From NCBI GenBank assembly GCA_965261645.1, contig CBDHDJ010000002.1, positions 62,001-126,000 on the forward strand: a stretch of DNA of 64,000 nt, written 5' to 3'. The stretch comes from CBDHDJ01 sp965261645. GTDB taxonomy: Bacteria > Pseudomonadota > Alphaproteobacteria > SHVV01. Of the stretch, positions 19,976-29,053 are shown one piece after another; position 1 is the stretch's first letter, and each line of letters starts with the position of its first letter. The notes under the pieces are model-generated. The model made no database searches and was not told where the DNA came from. It saw only the letters and a list, made by a program, of their open reading frames with translations. The translations under genes and the position numbers were made by a program.

Positions 19976-21102
19976 TGCATCCGGACACAGCCATACACGC
20001 GGGCGAGAACCTCTCCTCGATTGAGGAGGTCCTGGAGGACGTGCGCAAAGGGCGCATGATCGTCCTGGTCGATGCTAAAGCACGCGAAAATGAAGGCGAT
20101 CTCGTCATCCCGGCGGAGACCACAACCCCCGACGTGATCAACTTCATGGCGATGTACGGCCGTGGCCTGATCTGCCTGGCGCTAGGGGCGGAACGTGTCG
20201 CGGAACTCGGCCTGTCGCTCATGCCGCGGGACAACCTGTCACGCCATCAGACGGCCTTCACCGTGTCCATCGAGGCGCGTGAGGGGGTGACGACGGGCAT
20301 CTCGGCTGCCGACCGTGCTCATACCATTGCCGTCGCCATCGATCCCTCGAAGGGCAAGCAGGACATCAGCACGCCGGGCCATGTCTTTCCCCTGGTCGCT
20401 CGCGATGGCGGCGTACTGGTTCGCGCCGGGCATACCGAAGCCGCGGTCGACATCGCGCGTTTAGCGGGTTTTAACCCATGTGGGGTTATTTGCGAGATCA
20501 TGAACGACGACGGCACCATGGCCCGTATGCCGGACCTCGTGCCGTTCGCCCAACGCCACGGGATCAAGATTGCCACTATCTCGGACCTGATTTCCTATCG
20601 GCTGCGCCATGACACTCTCATCGAACGGGCTCTCGAGAGCGAATTCGACAGCGCTTACGGCGGTGTGTTCCGCACCATCATCTATGTCAACCGGGCGCAG
20701 TACGCCGAGCATATCGCTCTCGTCAAAGGCGATATTTCGGGGCCCGAACCGGTGCTGGTGCGTGTGCACGCCTTCGATATCCTCGGCGATCTGCTGGGCG
20801 AACGGCCGGACCGCGGTGACCTTTTGCACCGTGCCATGCGCATGATCGGTGATGAGGGACGCGGCGTTGTGGTGCTCATCCGCGAGTCCGGGCAGACCAG
20901 CCTCTCGGACCGGACCCGGGCCAAGCTCCGTGAGCCGCAACCCGAGATCGACAAATTGCGGGAGATCGGTATCGGATCGCAGATCCTGCGGGATTTGGGT
21001 GTGAGCGACATGGTGCTGCTGTCCAACGCACAGCGGGCCATGGTCGGGCTCGAGGGCTATGGACTTCGTGTCGTCGATCAGCGGAATATTCCCGTCGATT
21101 GA
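19972..21102 (+). CDS. ribB: 3,4-dihydroxy-2-butanone 4-phosphate synthase fused to a degenerate GTP cyclohydrolase II-like domain (RibBX type)
   Basis: This is a 376-residue fusion. The N-terminal half (about 18-215) is a complete RibB: DAKARENEGDLVIPA, RGLICLAL, SRHQTAFTVSIEA, GISAADRAHTI and RAGHTEAAVDIARLAG. The C-terminal half aligns with GTP cyclohydrolase II, but the three zinc cysteines are gone: where RibA has CxxDxxxxxxCxCG, this protein reads VHAFDILGDLLGERPDRGDLL. It should therefore make the four-carbon riboflavin precursor but not hydrolyse GTP, so a separate ribA is expected elsewhere. It is tightly packed between ribE and ribH. Confidence 0.93.
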   Translation: MMHPDTAIHAGENLSSIEEVLEDVRKGRMIVLVDAKARENEGDLVIPAETTTPDVINFMAMYGRGLICLALGAERVAELGLSLMPRDNLSRHQTAFTVSIEAREGVTTGISAADRAHTIAVAIDPSKGKQDISTPGHVFPLVARDGGVLVRAGHTEAAVDIARLAGFNPCGVICEIMNDDGTMARMPDLVPFAQRHGIKIATISDLISYRLRHDTLIERALESEFDSAYGGVFRTIIYVNRAQYAEHIALVKGDISGPEPVLVRVHAFDILGDLLGERPDRGDLLHRAMRMIGDEGRGVVVLIRESGQTSLSDRTRAKLREPQPEIDKLREIGIGSQILRDLGVSDMVLLSNAQRAMVGLEGYGLRVVDQRNIPVD

Positions 21103-21114
21103 AGCGAGGGTAAA

Positions 21115-21579
21115 ATGGCGGACGACGTTCATCTCCTGGTCATCAACGCGCGTTACTACGACGATATCGCCGATGAGCTCTTGCGCGGCGCAGTCGCCGA
21201 GATCGAACAGCAGGGTGCGACCCACGAAGTGATCGAGGTTCCCGGCGTATTCGAGATTCCCGCCGCCGTCCGCATGGCGATTCGTTCCATGGAGCTGGTG
21301 GGCATGCGCCGCCGGTTTTCCGGTTATGTTGCGCTCGGCTGCGTCATCCGCGGCGAAACCGATCACTACGACAACATCTGCCGTGAGAGCATCCGGAGCC
21401 TCGGTCATCTCGCCATCAGCTATACGCTGTCCTTGGGCTTCGGCATCCTGACGTGCCATACGCGCGAGCAGGCGGTTGCGCGCGCAGCGGTCGACAAGGG
21501 CAACAAAGGGGGCGAGGCGGTGCGCGCGGCCCTCAAGATGATCGAGGTCAAGCGCGAGCTCGAATTTTTCCCGCGATGA
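21115..21579 (+). CDS. ribH: 6,7-dimethyl-8-ribityllumazine synthase
   Basis: This 154-residue protein has the pocket motifs NARYYDDIADELL, VIEVPGVFEIPAAVRMA, ALGCVIRGETDHYDNICRES (catalytic His) and GFGILTC. It joins the RibB and RibD products to give the riboflavin synthase substrate. The segment after GILT reads CHTREQA rather than the common VENxEQA, a variation seen in alphaproteobacterial type II enzymes. It overlaps nusB by 4 bp. Confidence 0.95.
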   Translation: MADDVHLLVINARYYDDIADELLRGAVAEIEQQGATHEVIEVPGVFEIPAAVRMAIRSMELVGMRRRFSGYVALGCVIRGETDHYDNICRESIRSLGHLAISYTLSLGFGILTCHTREQAVARAAVDKGNKGGEAVRAALKMIEVKRELEFFPR

Positions 21580-22088
21580 GCCCGCGGAGGCGAGAGCCCG
21601 ATGCCGCGATGCAGCCGCGCAGCGTGGCTCGCCTCGGCGCGGTTCAGGCGCTCTACCAGATCGAGCTCACCGACAAAAACATTGACCACGTCATCGATGA
21701 GTTTCGCCACCATCGGCTGGGCGTGGAGATCGACGGCATCACCTACGCCGAAGCCGATACGGCGTTGCTCGACGAGCTGGTCCGGGGAGCCGTTACCCGC
21801 CAGGGCGAGATCGATCGGCTGATCGTGCAAAACCTGACCGCTGATTGGTCTTTCGACCGGCTTGAAAGAGTTCTCCGGGCAATCCTGCGCGCGGGCGCCT
21901 TCGAGCTTATGGCGCTGCCTGCTATTCCGGTGCGTGTCGTCATCGATGAGTATGTCGATATCGCGCACGCTTTCTTCTCAGGATCCGAACCCGGCTTCGT
22001 CAATGGCGTGCTCGATCGTCTCGGGCGTATCCTGCGGCCCGACGAGATGGAGGCGAACGGGAATGAGCGGTCGGCCGAGGCGAAGTGA
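21576..22088 (+). CDS. nusB: Transcription antitermination factor NusB
   Basis: This 170-residue, mostly helical RNA-binding protein acts with NusE (S10) at boxA in rRNA antitermination. Landmarks are SVARLGAVQALYQIEL near the N-terminus, LLDELVRGAVTRQGEID, and ERVLRAILRAGAFELMALPAIPVRVVIDEYVDIAHAFFSGSEPGFVNGVLDRL in outline. ATG 21576 forms an ATGA overlap with the ribH stop; the open frame further upstream is a shadow of ribH. Confidence 0.95.
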   Translation: MSPRRREPDAAMQPRSVARLGAVQALYQIELTDKNIDHVIDEFRHHRLGVEIDGITYAEADTALLDELVRGAVTRQGEIDRLIVQNLTADWSFDRLERVLRAILRAGAFELMALPAIPVRVVIDEYVDIAHAFFSGSEPGFVNGVLDRLGRILRPDEMEANGNERSAEAK

Positions 22089-23052
22089 ATTTCGTCTGAT
22101 CGCAGACGTTTTCGCGCCACTCAGCGCCGGTTACGAAGGCGCCTTTCACCTTGAGGACGATGCTGCCCTGGTGAAACCGGCGGCCGGTCACGAACTCGTT
22201 GTGACGGCCGACGCCCTGATCGGGGGCGTGCATTTTCGCGCCACCGACGACCCCGGACTGATCGCGCGCAAGGCCTTGCGCGTCAATCTCTCGGATCTTG
22301 CCGCCATGGGCGCGGTGCCGATGGGCTATCTGCTGACCATGGCGTTGCCGCCCGAGATCGACGACCGCTGGATCGAAACCTTCGCCGACGGGCTCAAGCA
22401 GGATCAGGAGACGTTCGCCGTCCATATGATGGGGGGCGACACGGTCAGCACCTCGGGCCCCCTCGCACTCACCGTCACGGCGTTGGGTCAGGTTGCGGAA
22501 GGCCGCGCGCTCCGCCGCGCTGGCGCGCGTGTGGGTGATGACATCTACGTTTCAGGGACCATCGGCGACGGAGGACTCGGGCTGGCGGTGCTCGATGGCC
22601 AATTGCCCGGGCTCGACCCGGAGAACCAGGACTACCTTTCGCGCCGCTACCACGTGCCCGAGCCGCGCCTGGCGCTCGGACAACGCCTGTCCGGTCTCGC
22701 GCACGCCGTGATCGACGTCTCCGACGGCCTTCTGGCCGATCTCGGGCACGTCTGCGAGACCTCGGTAACCGGTGCAGCCGTCGAGCTGGCGCTTGTCCCC
22801 CTGTCGCCGGCCGCCCGCTCGGCAGTTCAAGCAGCATCCGACTGGCACATCCGCGCGCTGGCGAGTGGTGATGATTACGAGCTCTTGTTCTGTGCCGCAC
22901 CCGAGGTGGCGCAGGACATCGATGCCGTGGCGGCTGAACTCGGCCTGCCCCTGACGCGCATCGGCGAGATCGCAGTGGAGCCGGGGGTTCGCGTGCTGGA
23001 CGAGCACGGCGAGGCGATGTCTCTGCCCGCCACCGGCTTCGTTCACTTTTAG
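22063..23052 (+). CDS. thiL: Thiamine-monophosphate kinase
   Basis: This 329-residue ATP-dependent kinase makes thiamine diphosphate from thiamine monophosphate. Motifs are GDDAAL-like DDAALVKPA, TADALIGGVHFR, ARKALRVNLSDLAAMGA, GGDTVSTSGPLALTVTA, IDVSDGLLADL and ASGDDYELLF. I chose ATG 22063 (MSGRPRRSEFRLI), which overlaps nusB by 26 bp; the much longer upstream frame is an antisense-like artefact of nusB. It is the last gene of the rib-nusB-thiL unit. Confidence 0.95.
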   Translation: MSGRPRRSEFRLIADVFAPLSAGYEGAFHLEDDAALVKPAAGHELVVTADALIGGVHFRATDDPGLIARKALRVNLSDLAAMGAVPMGYLLTMALPPEIDDRWIETFADGLKQDQETFAVHMMGGDTVSTSGPLALTVTALGQVAEGRALRRAGARVGDDIYVSGTIGDGGLGLAVLDGQLPGLDPENQDYLSRRYHVPEPRLALGQRLSGLAHAVIDVSDGLLADLGHVCETSVTGAAVELALVPLSPAARSAVQAASDWHIRALASGDDYELLFCAAPEVAQDIDAVAAELGLPLTRIGEIAVEPGVRVLDEHGEAMSLPATGFVHF

Positions 23053-23179
23053 TTGAGGGTCTGGCGGGCGGACCGGTCGGGCTGACAAATGACGGCCTGC
23101 AGCTTTAGAGTGGGCCCCCTATCGTCCCAGGGTCGACGCGATGGCCGCGGCCCGTGAATTGTAAGGGCTCCGAATACCT

Positions 23180-23677
23180 ATGCGTCTCATCATTATTGGC
23201 GTGATTGCGTTGATCGTCGTCGCCGGCGGCGGATTCGCCATCGTCACGTTTCTCCTAGGCGGCGACGAGGAGCCGGCGGCGGTTGAGGAAGCGGCGGAGG
23301 CGGAGCCTGAACCCGTCGATACGACGGAATCCGCCGATTTGAAGCCCATGGTGGTGCCCCTGATGCGCGACGGACGGGTCACCACGTACGTCTATCTCGA
23401 CATCAAGCTGGCCGTTCCGCACGAAGCCGCAGCGGCCGTCAGACGCCGCTTGCCGCATCTGCGCGACGCATTTCTTGGCGAGCTTTATGAGGGACCGCCG
23501 CTGACCGACGTCAAGGACGCCCAACAGCTTCACGAGGCGGCCCAACGGCTGCTCGCGGTGGCGCGTGCGATGGAAGGCGCGAGCCAGATTCTCGATGTGA
23601 CGGTGGAGCGCGCCAAGCTCAAGCGCGTGAAAAGAGAACCTGTGGCTCCAAAGAAGAAAAAAAGCAGCGGCCACTAG
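23180..23677 (+). CDS. Single-pass membrane protein, FliL-like
   Basis: This 165-residue protein has an N-terminal membrane helix (LIIIGVIALIVVAGGGFAIVTFLLGG), an acidic Ala/Glu/Pro linker (about 28-50) and a periplasmic domain. The domain is similar in layout to FliL, with VTTYVYLDIKLAV and a LRDAFLGELY segment, and ends in a Lys-rich tail. FliL stabilises the flagellar stator, and motAB is on the same contig. The match is only moderate, so the gene symbol is withheld; an unrelated alphaproteobacterial membrane protein remains possible. Confidence 0.55.
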   Translation: MRLIIIGVIALIVVAGGGFAIVTFLLGGDEEPAAVEEAAEAEPEPVDTTESADLKPMVVPLMRDGRVTTYVYLDIKLAVPHEAAAAVRRRLPHLRDAFLGELYEGPPLTDVKDAQQLHEAAQRLLAVARAMEGASQILDVTVERAKLKRVKREPVAPKKKKSSGH

Positions 23678-23711
23678 GCTTCCCAAGTTACGGCATTGTC
23701 AGGACCCAACA

Positions 23712-24920
23712 ATGGCGCTCGACCGGGCTAAGAAGAACGTCCTCTTTCTCTCGGCCTGCCAGGCGCTGACCATGGGCGCGACGGGGATGATGATGCTCGT
23801 CAGTCCCTTGGTCGGCGCGTATCTACTCGAGGTCGACAAGGAATTCGCCACATTGCCGATTGCAGCCATGGTGACCGGCACCATGGTGGCGACCGTGCCG
23901 GCCTCGCTATGGATGCGCCGGGTTGGCCGCCGCTACGGTTTCATGACCGGTACGGCGATTGGGTTCCTCGCCGGCGCGATCACCTCGGTGGCCATCCTCA
24001 CCCTCGATTTTCGGCTTCTCTGCATCGGCACCTTTCTGCACGGCATGTACAACGCCTTCGGCCAGTATTACCGCTTCGCCGCCGCCGATGTTGCAAGCGA
24101 AGATTTCAAGAGCCGTGCGATTTCGTACGTGCTCGCCGGTGGCGTCGTGGCGTCCGTTCTGGGCCCCGAGATTGGCGAGCGGACCAAGGACCTGATCGAG
24201 GCCCACGTCTATCTCGGCTCCTATCTCTCGTTGATGGGGCTGAGCCTGATCGTCACGCTGTTGCTTTCACGCCTCGACATTCCCAACCTCAGCAAGGAGG
24301 AGCGCCGCACCTCCGGGCGCCCCCTCGGCGTCATCATGCGCCGGCCGGTTTTCATCGTCGCCGCGTTGAGCGGCATGATGGGCTACGCCACCATGAGCCT
24401 CGTCATGACCGCGACCCCGCTTGCGATGGACGTGCACAATCATACCTTCGCGAGCACGAAGATGGTGATCCAGGCCCATGGGCTTGGCATGTTCGCGCCC
24501 GCTTTCATCACCGGCTCGCTGATCCGCCGCTACGGCGTGCTCAACATCATTCAGGTTGGCGCCATGTTGTTGATCGCCTGCGTGTTCTTTAATCTAATCG
24601 GGATTGCGTTCATCAACTTCACGGTATCGTTGATCTTGCTCGGCATTGGCTGGAACTTCATGTTCATCGGCGGCACGACGCTATTGACCGAGGCCTATGA
24701 TCCGAACGAGCGGGCCAAGACCCAGGCGGCGAACGATCTCCTGGTGTTTGGCTCCGCCGCCGTCGCCTCGCTGTCGTCGGGCGTTCTGCTCCATCTGGTG
24801 GGCTGGCAAGCCGTCAATTACTGCGTGCTGCCGTTCATCATGCTTGCCATCTTGGCGACGCTCTGGCTCGCCCTACGGCGGCGTGCCGCGACGCGGGCCG
24901 AACGCCGGGCTGACGGGTGA
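23712..24920 (+). CDS. MFS transporter
   Basis: This 402-residue, very hydrophobic protein has about 12 predicted membrane segments, a central charged loop near residues 195-210 (SKEERRTSGRP) and the MFS loop 2-3 pattern WMRRVGRRYGFMTG. The first half ends before the loop, typical of 6+6 topology. The tail RRRAATRAERRADG is basic. The substrate is unknown. The last codons form the left arm of a 23-bp inverted repeat. Confidence 0.9.
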   Translation: MALDRAKKNVLFLSACQALTMGATGMMMLVSPLVGAYLLEVDKEFATLPIAAMVTGTMVATVPASLWMRRVGRRYGFMTGTAIGFLAGAITSVAILTLDFRLLCIGTFLHGMYNAFGQYYRFAAADVASEDFKSRAISYVLAGGVVASVLGPEIGERTKDLIEAHVYLGSYLSLMGLSLIVTLLLSRLDIPNLSKEERRTSGRPLGVIMRRPVFIVAALSGMMGYATMSLVMTATPLAMDVHNHTFASTKMVIQAHGLGMFAPAFITGSLIRRYGVLNIIQVGAMLLIACVFFNLIGIAFINFTVSLILLGIGWNFMFIGGTTLLTEAYDPNERAKTQAANDLLVFGSAAVASLSSGVLLHLVGWQAVNYCVLPFIMLAILATLWLALRRRAATRAERRADG

Positions 24921-24944
24921 TCCCGGCGTTCGGCCCGCGTCGCG
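24887..24944. repeat. Perfect 23-bp inverted repeat over the MFS stop codon
   Basis: The left arm 24887-24909 and right arm 24922-24944 are exact reverse complements (arm starts CGCGACGCGGGCC), separated by a 12-base loop that contains the TGA. The hairpin is extremely stable and GC-rich. It has no T-tract, so it is either a processing/stabilising structure, a Rho-assisted terminator, or the footprint of a small palindromic element. Confidence 0.8.
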
Positions 24945-25106
24945 TGCCGCGGGCGTGGACAAGCCAAGTCGACCAGCCGCCCCGGTTGCCTTCCCCTGCC
25001 ATCTCTGGCATGGTCCGCGGCGTTTTGGCCGCGCGGCGGTCGATCTCTACACATTTGCAGTCCATAGCGGGTCTCAAAGCGAAGGTTGGGTTGGGAGGCA
25101 TCGTCC

Positions 25107-27182
25107 ATGTCTGGTGAATTGTGGTTTGTCCTCGCCTGCGGGGTTCTCGCTCTGCTTTACGGCGTCTATGCCAGTCGCGCCGTCCTGTCCGCCGACGCCG
25201 GCAGCGATCAGATGCGCGAGATCGCCCGCGCCATCCAGGAGGGCGCGGGGGCCTATCTCAATCGTCAGTATCGAACCATCGCCGTGGTCGGCGTCATCGT
25301 GTTCGCTCTGCTGTGGGTCTTGCTCGGGTTTCGCGTTGGCGCAGGCTTTTTGATCGGCGCGATCCTCTCGGCCGCCGCGGGCTACATCGGCATGAACGTT
25401 TCGGTGCGCGCCAACGTGCGCACGACCGAGGCGGCCCGAGGCGGCCTCAAGCCGGCCCTCGCGTTGGCATTCAAATCGGGTGCGGTGACGGGGATGCTGG
25501 TGGTTGGGCTCGGGCTGCTGGCCGTGGCGGGGTATTACGCGATCTTGCTCACGACGGGTACGCCGCTGCGGGAAATTCTCGAAGCGCTTGTCGCCCTGGG
25601 CTTCGGCGGGTCGTTGATCTCCATCTTCGCCCGCTTGGGCGGAGGTATTTTCACCAAGGGGGCGGACGTCGGTGCCGATCTCGTCGGCAAAGTGGAGGCC
25701 GGCATCCCCGAGGACGATCCGCGCAACCCGGCGGTGATCGCCGACAATGTCGGCGACAACGTGGGCGATTGCGCAGGCATGGCGGCCGATCTGTTCGAGA
25801 CCTACGCGGTCACCGTGGTCGCAACGATGTTGTTGGCAGCCGTCTTTTTCGTGGGCGACGCGCAGGCAAAAATGCTGATCTATCCCCTCGGCATTGGCGC
25901 TGTGTGTATCGTCACTTCGGTGATCGGCACGTTTTTCGTGCGCCTCGGGTCGAGCCAGAACATCATGGGTGCGCTTTACAAAGGCTTCATCGCCACGGCG
26001 ATCCTGTCGGCGATTGCGCTCTGGTTCTTGACTGATTCCTTCATCGGGATCGATTCGAACTTCAACGCCGCCGGCGCCTCCTTCACGGGACGCCATCTGT
26101 TCTATTGCGGTCTCGTCGGCCTCGCCGTGACCGGTCTCCTGATGTGGATCACTGATTATTACACCGGCACCCTGCATCGCCCGGTACAGAGCATTGCCAG
26201 GGCCTCGACGACGGGGCACGCCACAAATATTATCCAAGGCCTCGCCGTCTCCATGGAAGCAACCGCGCTGCCGGTCATCGTGATCTGCGCCGGCATCCTC
26301 ATCGCCTATCTCACTGCCGGTATGTTCGGCCTCGCCATCGCGGCGACGAGCATGCTGGCCCTGGCGGGCATGGTGGTGGCGCTCGATGCCTACGGGCCGG
26401 TCACCGACAACGCGGGCGGGATTGCTGAAATGGCGAACCTCGAACCGGATGTCCGCAAGACGACCGACGCTTTGGACGCGGTGGGCAATACCACCAAAGC
26501 GGTGACCAAGGGCTACGCCATCGGATCAGCGGGTCTCGCAGCGCTAGTTCTGTTCGCTGCCTACACCCAGGACCTCACGTACTACTTCCCCGGCGTCACG
26601 GTGTCTTTCGTGCTGCAGGACCCGTTCGTCGTCGTCGGCCTCTTCATCGGCGGTCTGTTGCCCTTTCTCTTCGGTTCGTTCGGCATGCGGGCGGTCGGAC
26701 GCGCGGCGGGCTCGATCGTGGTGGAGGTGAGACGACAGTTCAATGAGATTCCCGGCATCATGGAGGGAACGGCCAAACCCGACTATTCCCGCGCCGTCGA
26801 TCTCCTAACCAAGACCGCCATCAAGGAGATGATCGTCCCCTCGCTGCTGCCTGTACTCGCACCGATTGTCGTTTACGTCGTGATCCTCGCTATTGCCGGC
26901 CAGGCGGCAGCGTTCTCGACCTTGGGCGCGATGCTGTTGGGCTCGATCGTGACCGGGCTGTTCGTCGCGATTTCAATGACGTCGGGTGGCGGCGCGTGGG
27001 ACAACGCCAAGAAATACATCGAAGACGGCAACTATGAGGGCAAGGGCTCAGAGGCCCACAAAGCCGCCGTCACCGGCGACACCGTAGGCGATCCCTACAA
27101 GGACACTGCGGGGCCAGCCATCAACCCGATGATCAAAATCATCAACATCGTCGCCCTCTTGCTATTGGCAACCCTGGCCTAG
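25107..27182 (+). CDS. hppA: K+-independent membrane-bound proton-translocating pyrophosphatase
   Basis: This 691-residue integral membrane protein with some 15-17 helices pumps protons using pyrophosphate. Substrate-site motifs are FTKGADVGADLVGKVE, DDPRNPAVIADNVGDNVGD, DNAGGIAEM and, near the C-terminus, GGAWDNAKKYIE and GDTVGDPYKDTAGPA. The segment GNTTKAVTKGYAIGSA has Lys where K+-dependent enzymes have Ala, which places it in the K+-independent H+-pumping class. ATG 25107 has GGGAGG upstream. It converges with bamE. Confidence 0.96.
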   Translation: MSGELWFVLACGVLALLYGVYASRAVLSADAGSDQMREIARAIQEGAGAYLNRQYRTIAVVGVIVFALLWVLLGFRVGAGFLIGAILSAAAGYIGMNVSVRANVRTTEAARGGLKPALALAFKSGAVTGMLVVGLGLLAVAGYYAILLTTGTPLREILEALVALGFGGSLISIFARLGGGIFTKGADVGADLVGKVEAGIPEDDPRNPAVIADNVGDNVGDCAGMAADLFETYAVTVVATMLLAAVFFVGDAQAKMLIYPLGIGAVCIVTSVIGTFFVRLGSSQNIMGALYKGFIATAILSAIALWFLTDSFIGIDSNFNAAGASFTGRHLFYCGLVGLAVTGLLMWITDYYTGTLHRPVQSIARASTTGHATNIIQGLAVSMEATALPVIVICAGILIAYLTAGMFGLAIAATSMLALAGMVVALDAYGPVTDNAGGIAEMANLEPDVRKTTDALDAVGNTTKAVTKGYAIGSAGLAALVLFAAYTQDLTYYFPGVTVSFVLQDPFVVVGLFIGGLLPFLFGSFGMRAVGRAAGSIVVEVRRQFNEIPGIMEGTAKPDYSRAVDLLTKTAIKEMIVPSLLPVLAPIVVYVVILAIAGQAAAFSTLGAMLLGSIVTGLFVAISMTSGGGAWDNAKKYIEDGNYEGKGSEAHKAAVTGDTVGDPYKDTAGPAINPMIKIINIVALLLLATLA

Positions 27183-27229
27183 AGGAGGGCGTGGCCCGTC
27201 ATCCGTCGCGCCACATCGAGCTGGCTCGA

Positions 27230-27706
27230 TCAGAAACGGTCGGTGGCCTCGTTGCCCTTCGTGAAACGACCGATATTGCCGAAGAGCTGCTCGAAGAATC
27301 CGAGTTCCTTGCCCCGCGTCTCGGTTTCGCGCGGCACAGGCTCGATCGCCTGGCCGTCCGCGAGATCGTAGCGGACCACGTCCATGACAAAGCCCGAGTC
27401 CTCGAATTTAACCATCACCACTTGCTGATCGAGCACCTTGGGCTCGAAGAAGGCGAACGTCTCGACCCGCTTGCTGATGTAATACCAGGTGGTGTCGTTG
27501 AAGGTCGCGACGTTGGACGGCGACCCGAGCATCTCGGCGACATCGGCCTGCGTATGGATACCCGGTTTAATTTCCTCGATCCGATTCTCGGAGAGAACGT
27601 AACCGTGCGTTTCGACTTTCGGGGTGCAGCCGACCGCAACGACGAGAAATCCGGCGAACGTCGAGACGAGCCACGAGCGAGGACTGCTGCGGATAGTTAG
27701 GATCAT
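27230..27706 (-). CDS. bamE: Outer-membrane assembly lipoprotein BamE (SmpA/OmlA)
   Basis: This 158-residue protein has a signal peptide ending in the lipobox VAVGC, so Cys27 is the lipidated residue. The SmpA/OmlA fold is recognised by IKPGIHTQADVAEMLGSPSNVATFNDTTWYYIS in outline and by the beta strands after it. BamE is a lipoprotein of the BAM complex that inserts outer-membrane beta-barrels. It is divergent from the bc1 chaperone gene, an arrangement common in Alphaproteobacteria. Confidence 0.93.
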   Translation of the reverse strand: MILTIRSSPRSWLVSTFAGFLVVAVGCTPKVETHGYVLSENRIEEIKPGIHTQADVAEMLGSPSNVATFNDTTWYYISKRVETFAFFEPKVLDQQVVMVKFEDSGFVMDVVRYDLADGQAIEPVPRETETRGKELGFFEQLFGNIGRFTKGNEATDRF

Positions 27707-27812
27707 GCGCCTCTCGCCGACCTTGAATCCGGTTGACGCGGCCGTTTCCGCTGCTTAATTCACTACCGGGCAACATCGCACCGCCCGTTCAGGCTGTCAA
27801 TCGTGCCAAAGT

Positions 27813-28391
27813 ATGAGACCACGTATGGTGCTGGGCCGCTTCTTTCGCCGATCGTCGACCAAGGCTGCGGCCCTTCGTCTCTACCATGCCGTGGCCACGC
27901 AATCGCGGCGACCCGAGTTCTATCTCGCGGCTGGCGTTCCAGACACGGTTGATGGGCGCTTCGACTTGATTCTGCTTAATGCCTTTCTGGTTATGCATGG
28001 CCTCAGGCAGAGTCCGGAAGAGACAGCTGAGTTTCAGCAGGCGCTATTTGACGAGATATTCGCCCACATGGACCAGAGCCTGCGCGAGATGGGGGTCGGT
28101 GACGCACGCCTGGGTAGGCAGGTGAAAGCCATGGCCGAGGCCTTTTTCGGCCGCGTCACCGCCTACGAGGAAGGTCTGGCCGGCGAGGAGGGCGTGCTCG
28201 AGGATGCACTCCAACGTAATCTTTATGGCACGACCGATGTCAGCGGGACGTCCGTCGCTGTGATGGCGGATTACGTGCGGCGACAGGCAGGAGCCATGGA
28301 CTCCGAGATGTTACGCGAAGTGATGGTGGGCCAATTCGAGTTTGTGCCGCTCTACGGTGAGCGGGGCGAGCCGCTGCCGGCGTGCGGTTGA
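27813..28391 (+). CDS. Ubiquinol-cytochrome c chaperone (CBP3-like)
   Basis: This 192-residue cytoplasmic protein belongs to the Ubiq_cyt_C_chap family. Characteristic segments are LYHAVATQSRRPEFY, PDTVDGRFDLILLNAFLVMHGL, QALFDEIFAHMDQSLREMGVGD and AMAEAFFGRVTAYEEGL. The mitochondrial homologue Cbp3 assists cytochrome b assembly into the bc1 complex; the same role is inferred here. It overlaps the following DUF177 gene by 10 bp. Confidence 0.9.
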   Translation: MRPRMVLGRFFRRSSTKAAALRLYHAVATQSRRPEFYLAAGVPDTVDGRFDLILLNAFLVMHGLRQSPEETAEFQQALFDEIFAHMDQSLREMGVGDARLGRQVKAMAEAFFGRVTAYEEGLAGEEGVLEDALQRNLYGTTDVSGTSVAVMADYVRRQAGAMDSEMLREVMVGQFEFVPLYGERGEPLPACG

Positions 28392-28972
28392 ACCTTACGA
28401 GGCGATCGGTGAGCGACCGGGAACGAGAACATCCATTTAGCCGCGTTATGGCGGCGGCGGAATCAGCCGACGGCGAGGCAATCTACAGGCTACAAGCCAA
28501 GCCCGATGAGCTGAAGGCGCGCACCAAAAGTTTGGGTCTTGTGGCCATCGATCGGCTGGAGGGAGAGGCCAAACTTTGGCATGTCACAGACGTTTCGCGC
28601 GTCCGCGTGCGTGTCAATTTTAGAGCCGATGTGATACAGTCTTGCGTCGTCACACTTGAGCCGATCCCGGCCAGGATCGAGGATACGTTCGAGCGCGACT
28701 ATGTGACGCTGCGCGAACCGCAGGACCAGACCTCGGACGGGACGAGCGGGGCGATGGCGGAAGTGATTGTCGGGTTACAGGATCCGGACGAGCCGGAGCC
28801 TTGGAGTGGTGAAGATATCGATCTCGGAGTGGCGGTTGTCGAGCAGTTGGCCCTCGCACTAGACCCATATCCCAGGAAACCGGGCGCCGTGTTCACGGAT
28901 TACGAAGACGATAGCGCGCGCGGGCATCCTTTCGCGGCGTTGGCGCCGCTCAAGGGCGGCGGCAAGGAGTGA
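28382..28972 (+). CDS. DUF177 / YceD family protein
   Basis: This 196-residue protein occupies the standard position upstream of rpmF. The C-terminal half has the family core (CVVTLEPIPARIEDTFERDY) and an acidic stretch (DEPEPWSGEDIDLGVAVVEQLALALDPYPRKPGA in outline). YceD proteins are linked to 23S rRNA and large-subunit biogenesis; the exact role is uncertain. It starts at GTG 28382, overlapping the upstream gene by 10 bp; a second GTG at 28409 is possible. Confidence 0.9.
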   Translation: MRLNLTRRSVSDREREHPFSRVMAAAESADGEAIYRLQAKPDELKARTKSLGLVAIDRLEGEAKLWHVTDVSRVRVRVNFRADVIQSCVVTLEPIPARIEDTFERDYVTLREPQDQTSDGTSGAMAEVIVGLQDPDEPEPWSGEDIDLGVAVVEQLALALDPYPRKPGAVFTDYEDDSARGHPFAALAPLKGGGKE

Positions 28973-29053
28973 AAGGGTGCAACGCGGTGGGCCGGAACCC
29001 GGCTCCGCGCTTGTGCGTCGTTTGAGCAGATTTGAGAAGAGAAAGACAGCGGG

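Noticed and set aside
20461..21459. 332-codon minus-strand frame opposite ribB/ribH
   Set aside because: It is antisense to two clearly conserved enzymes and lacks homology.
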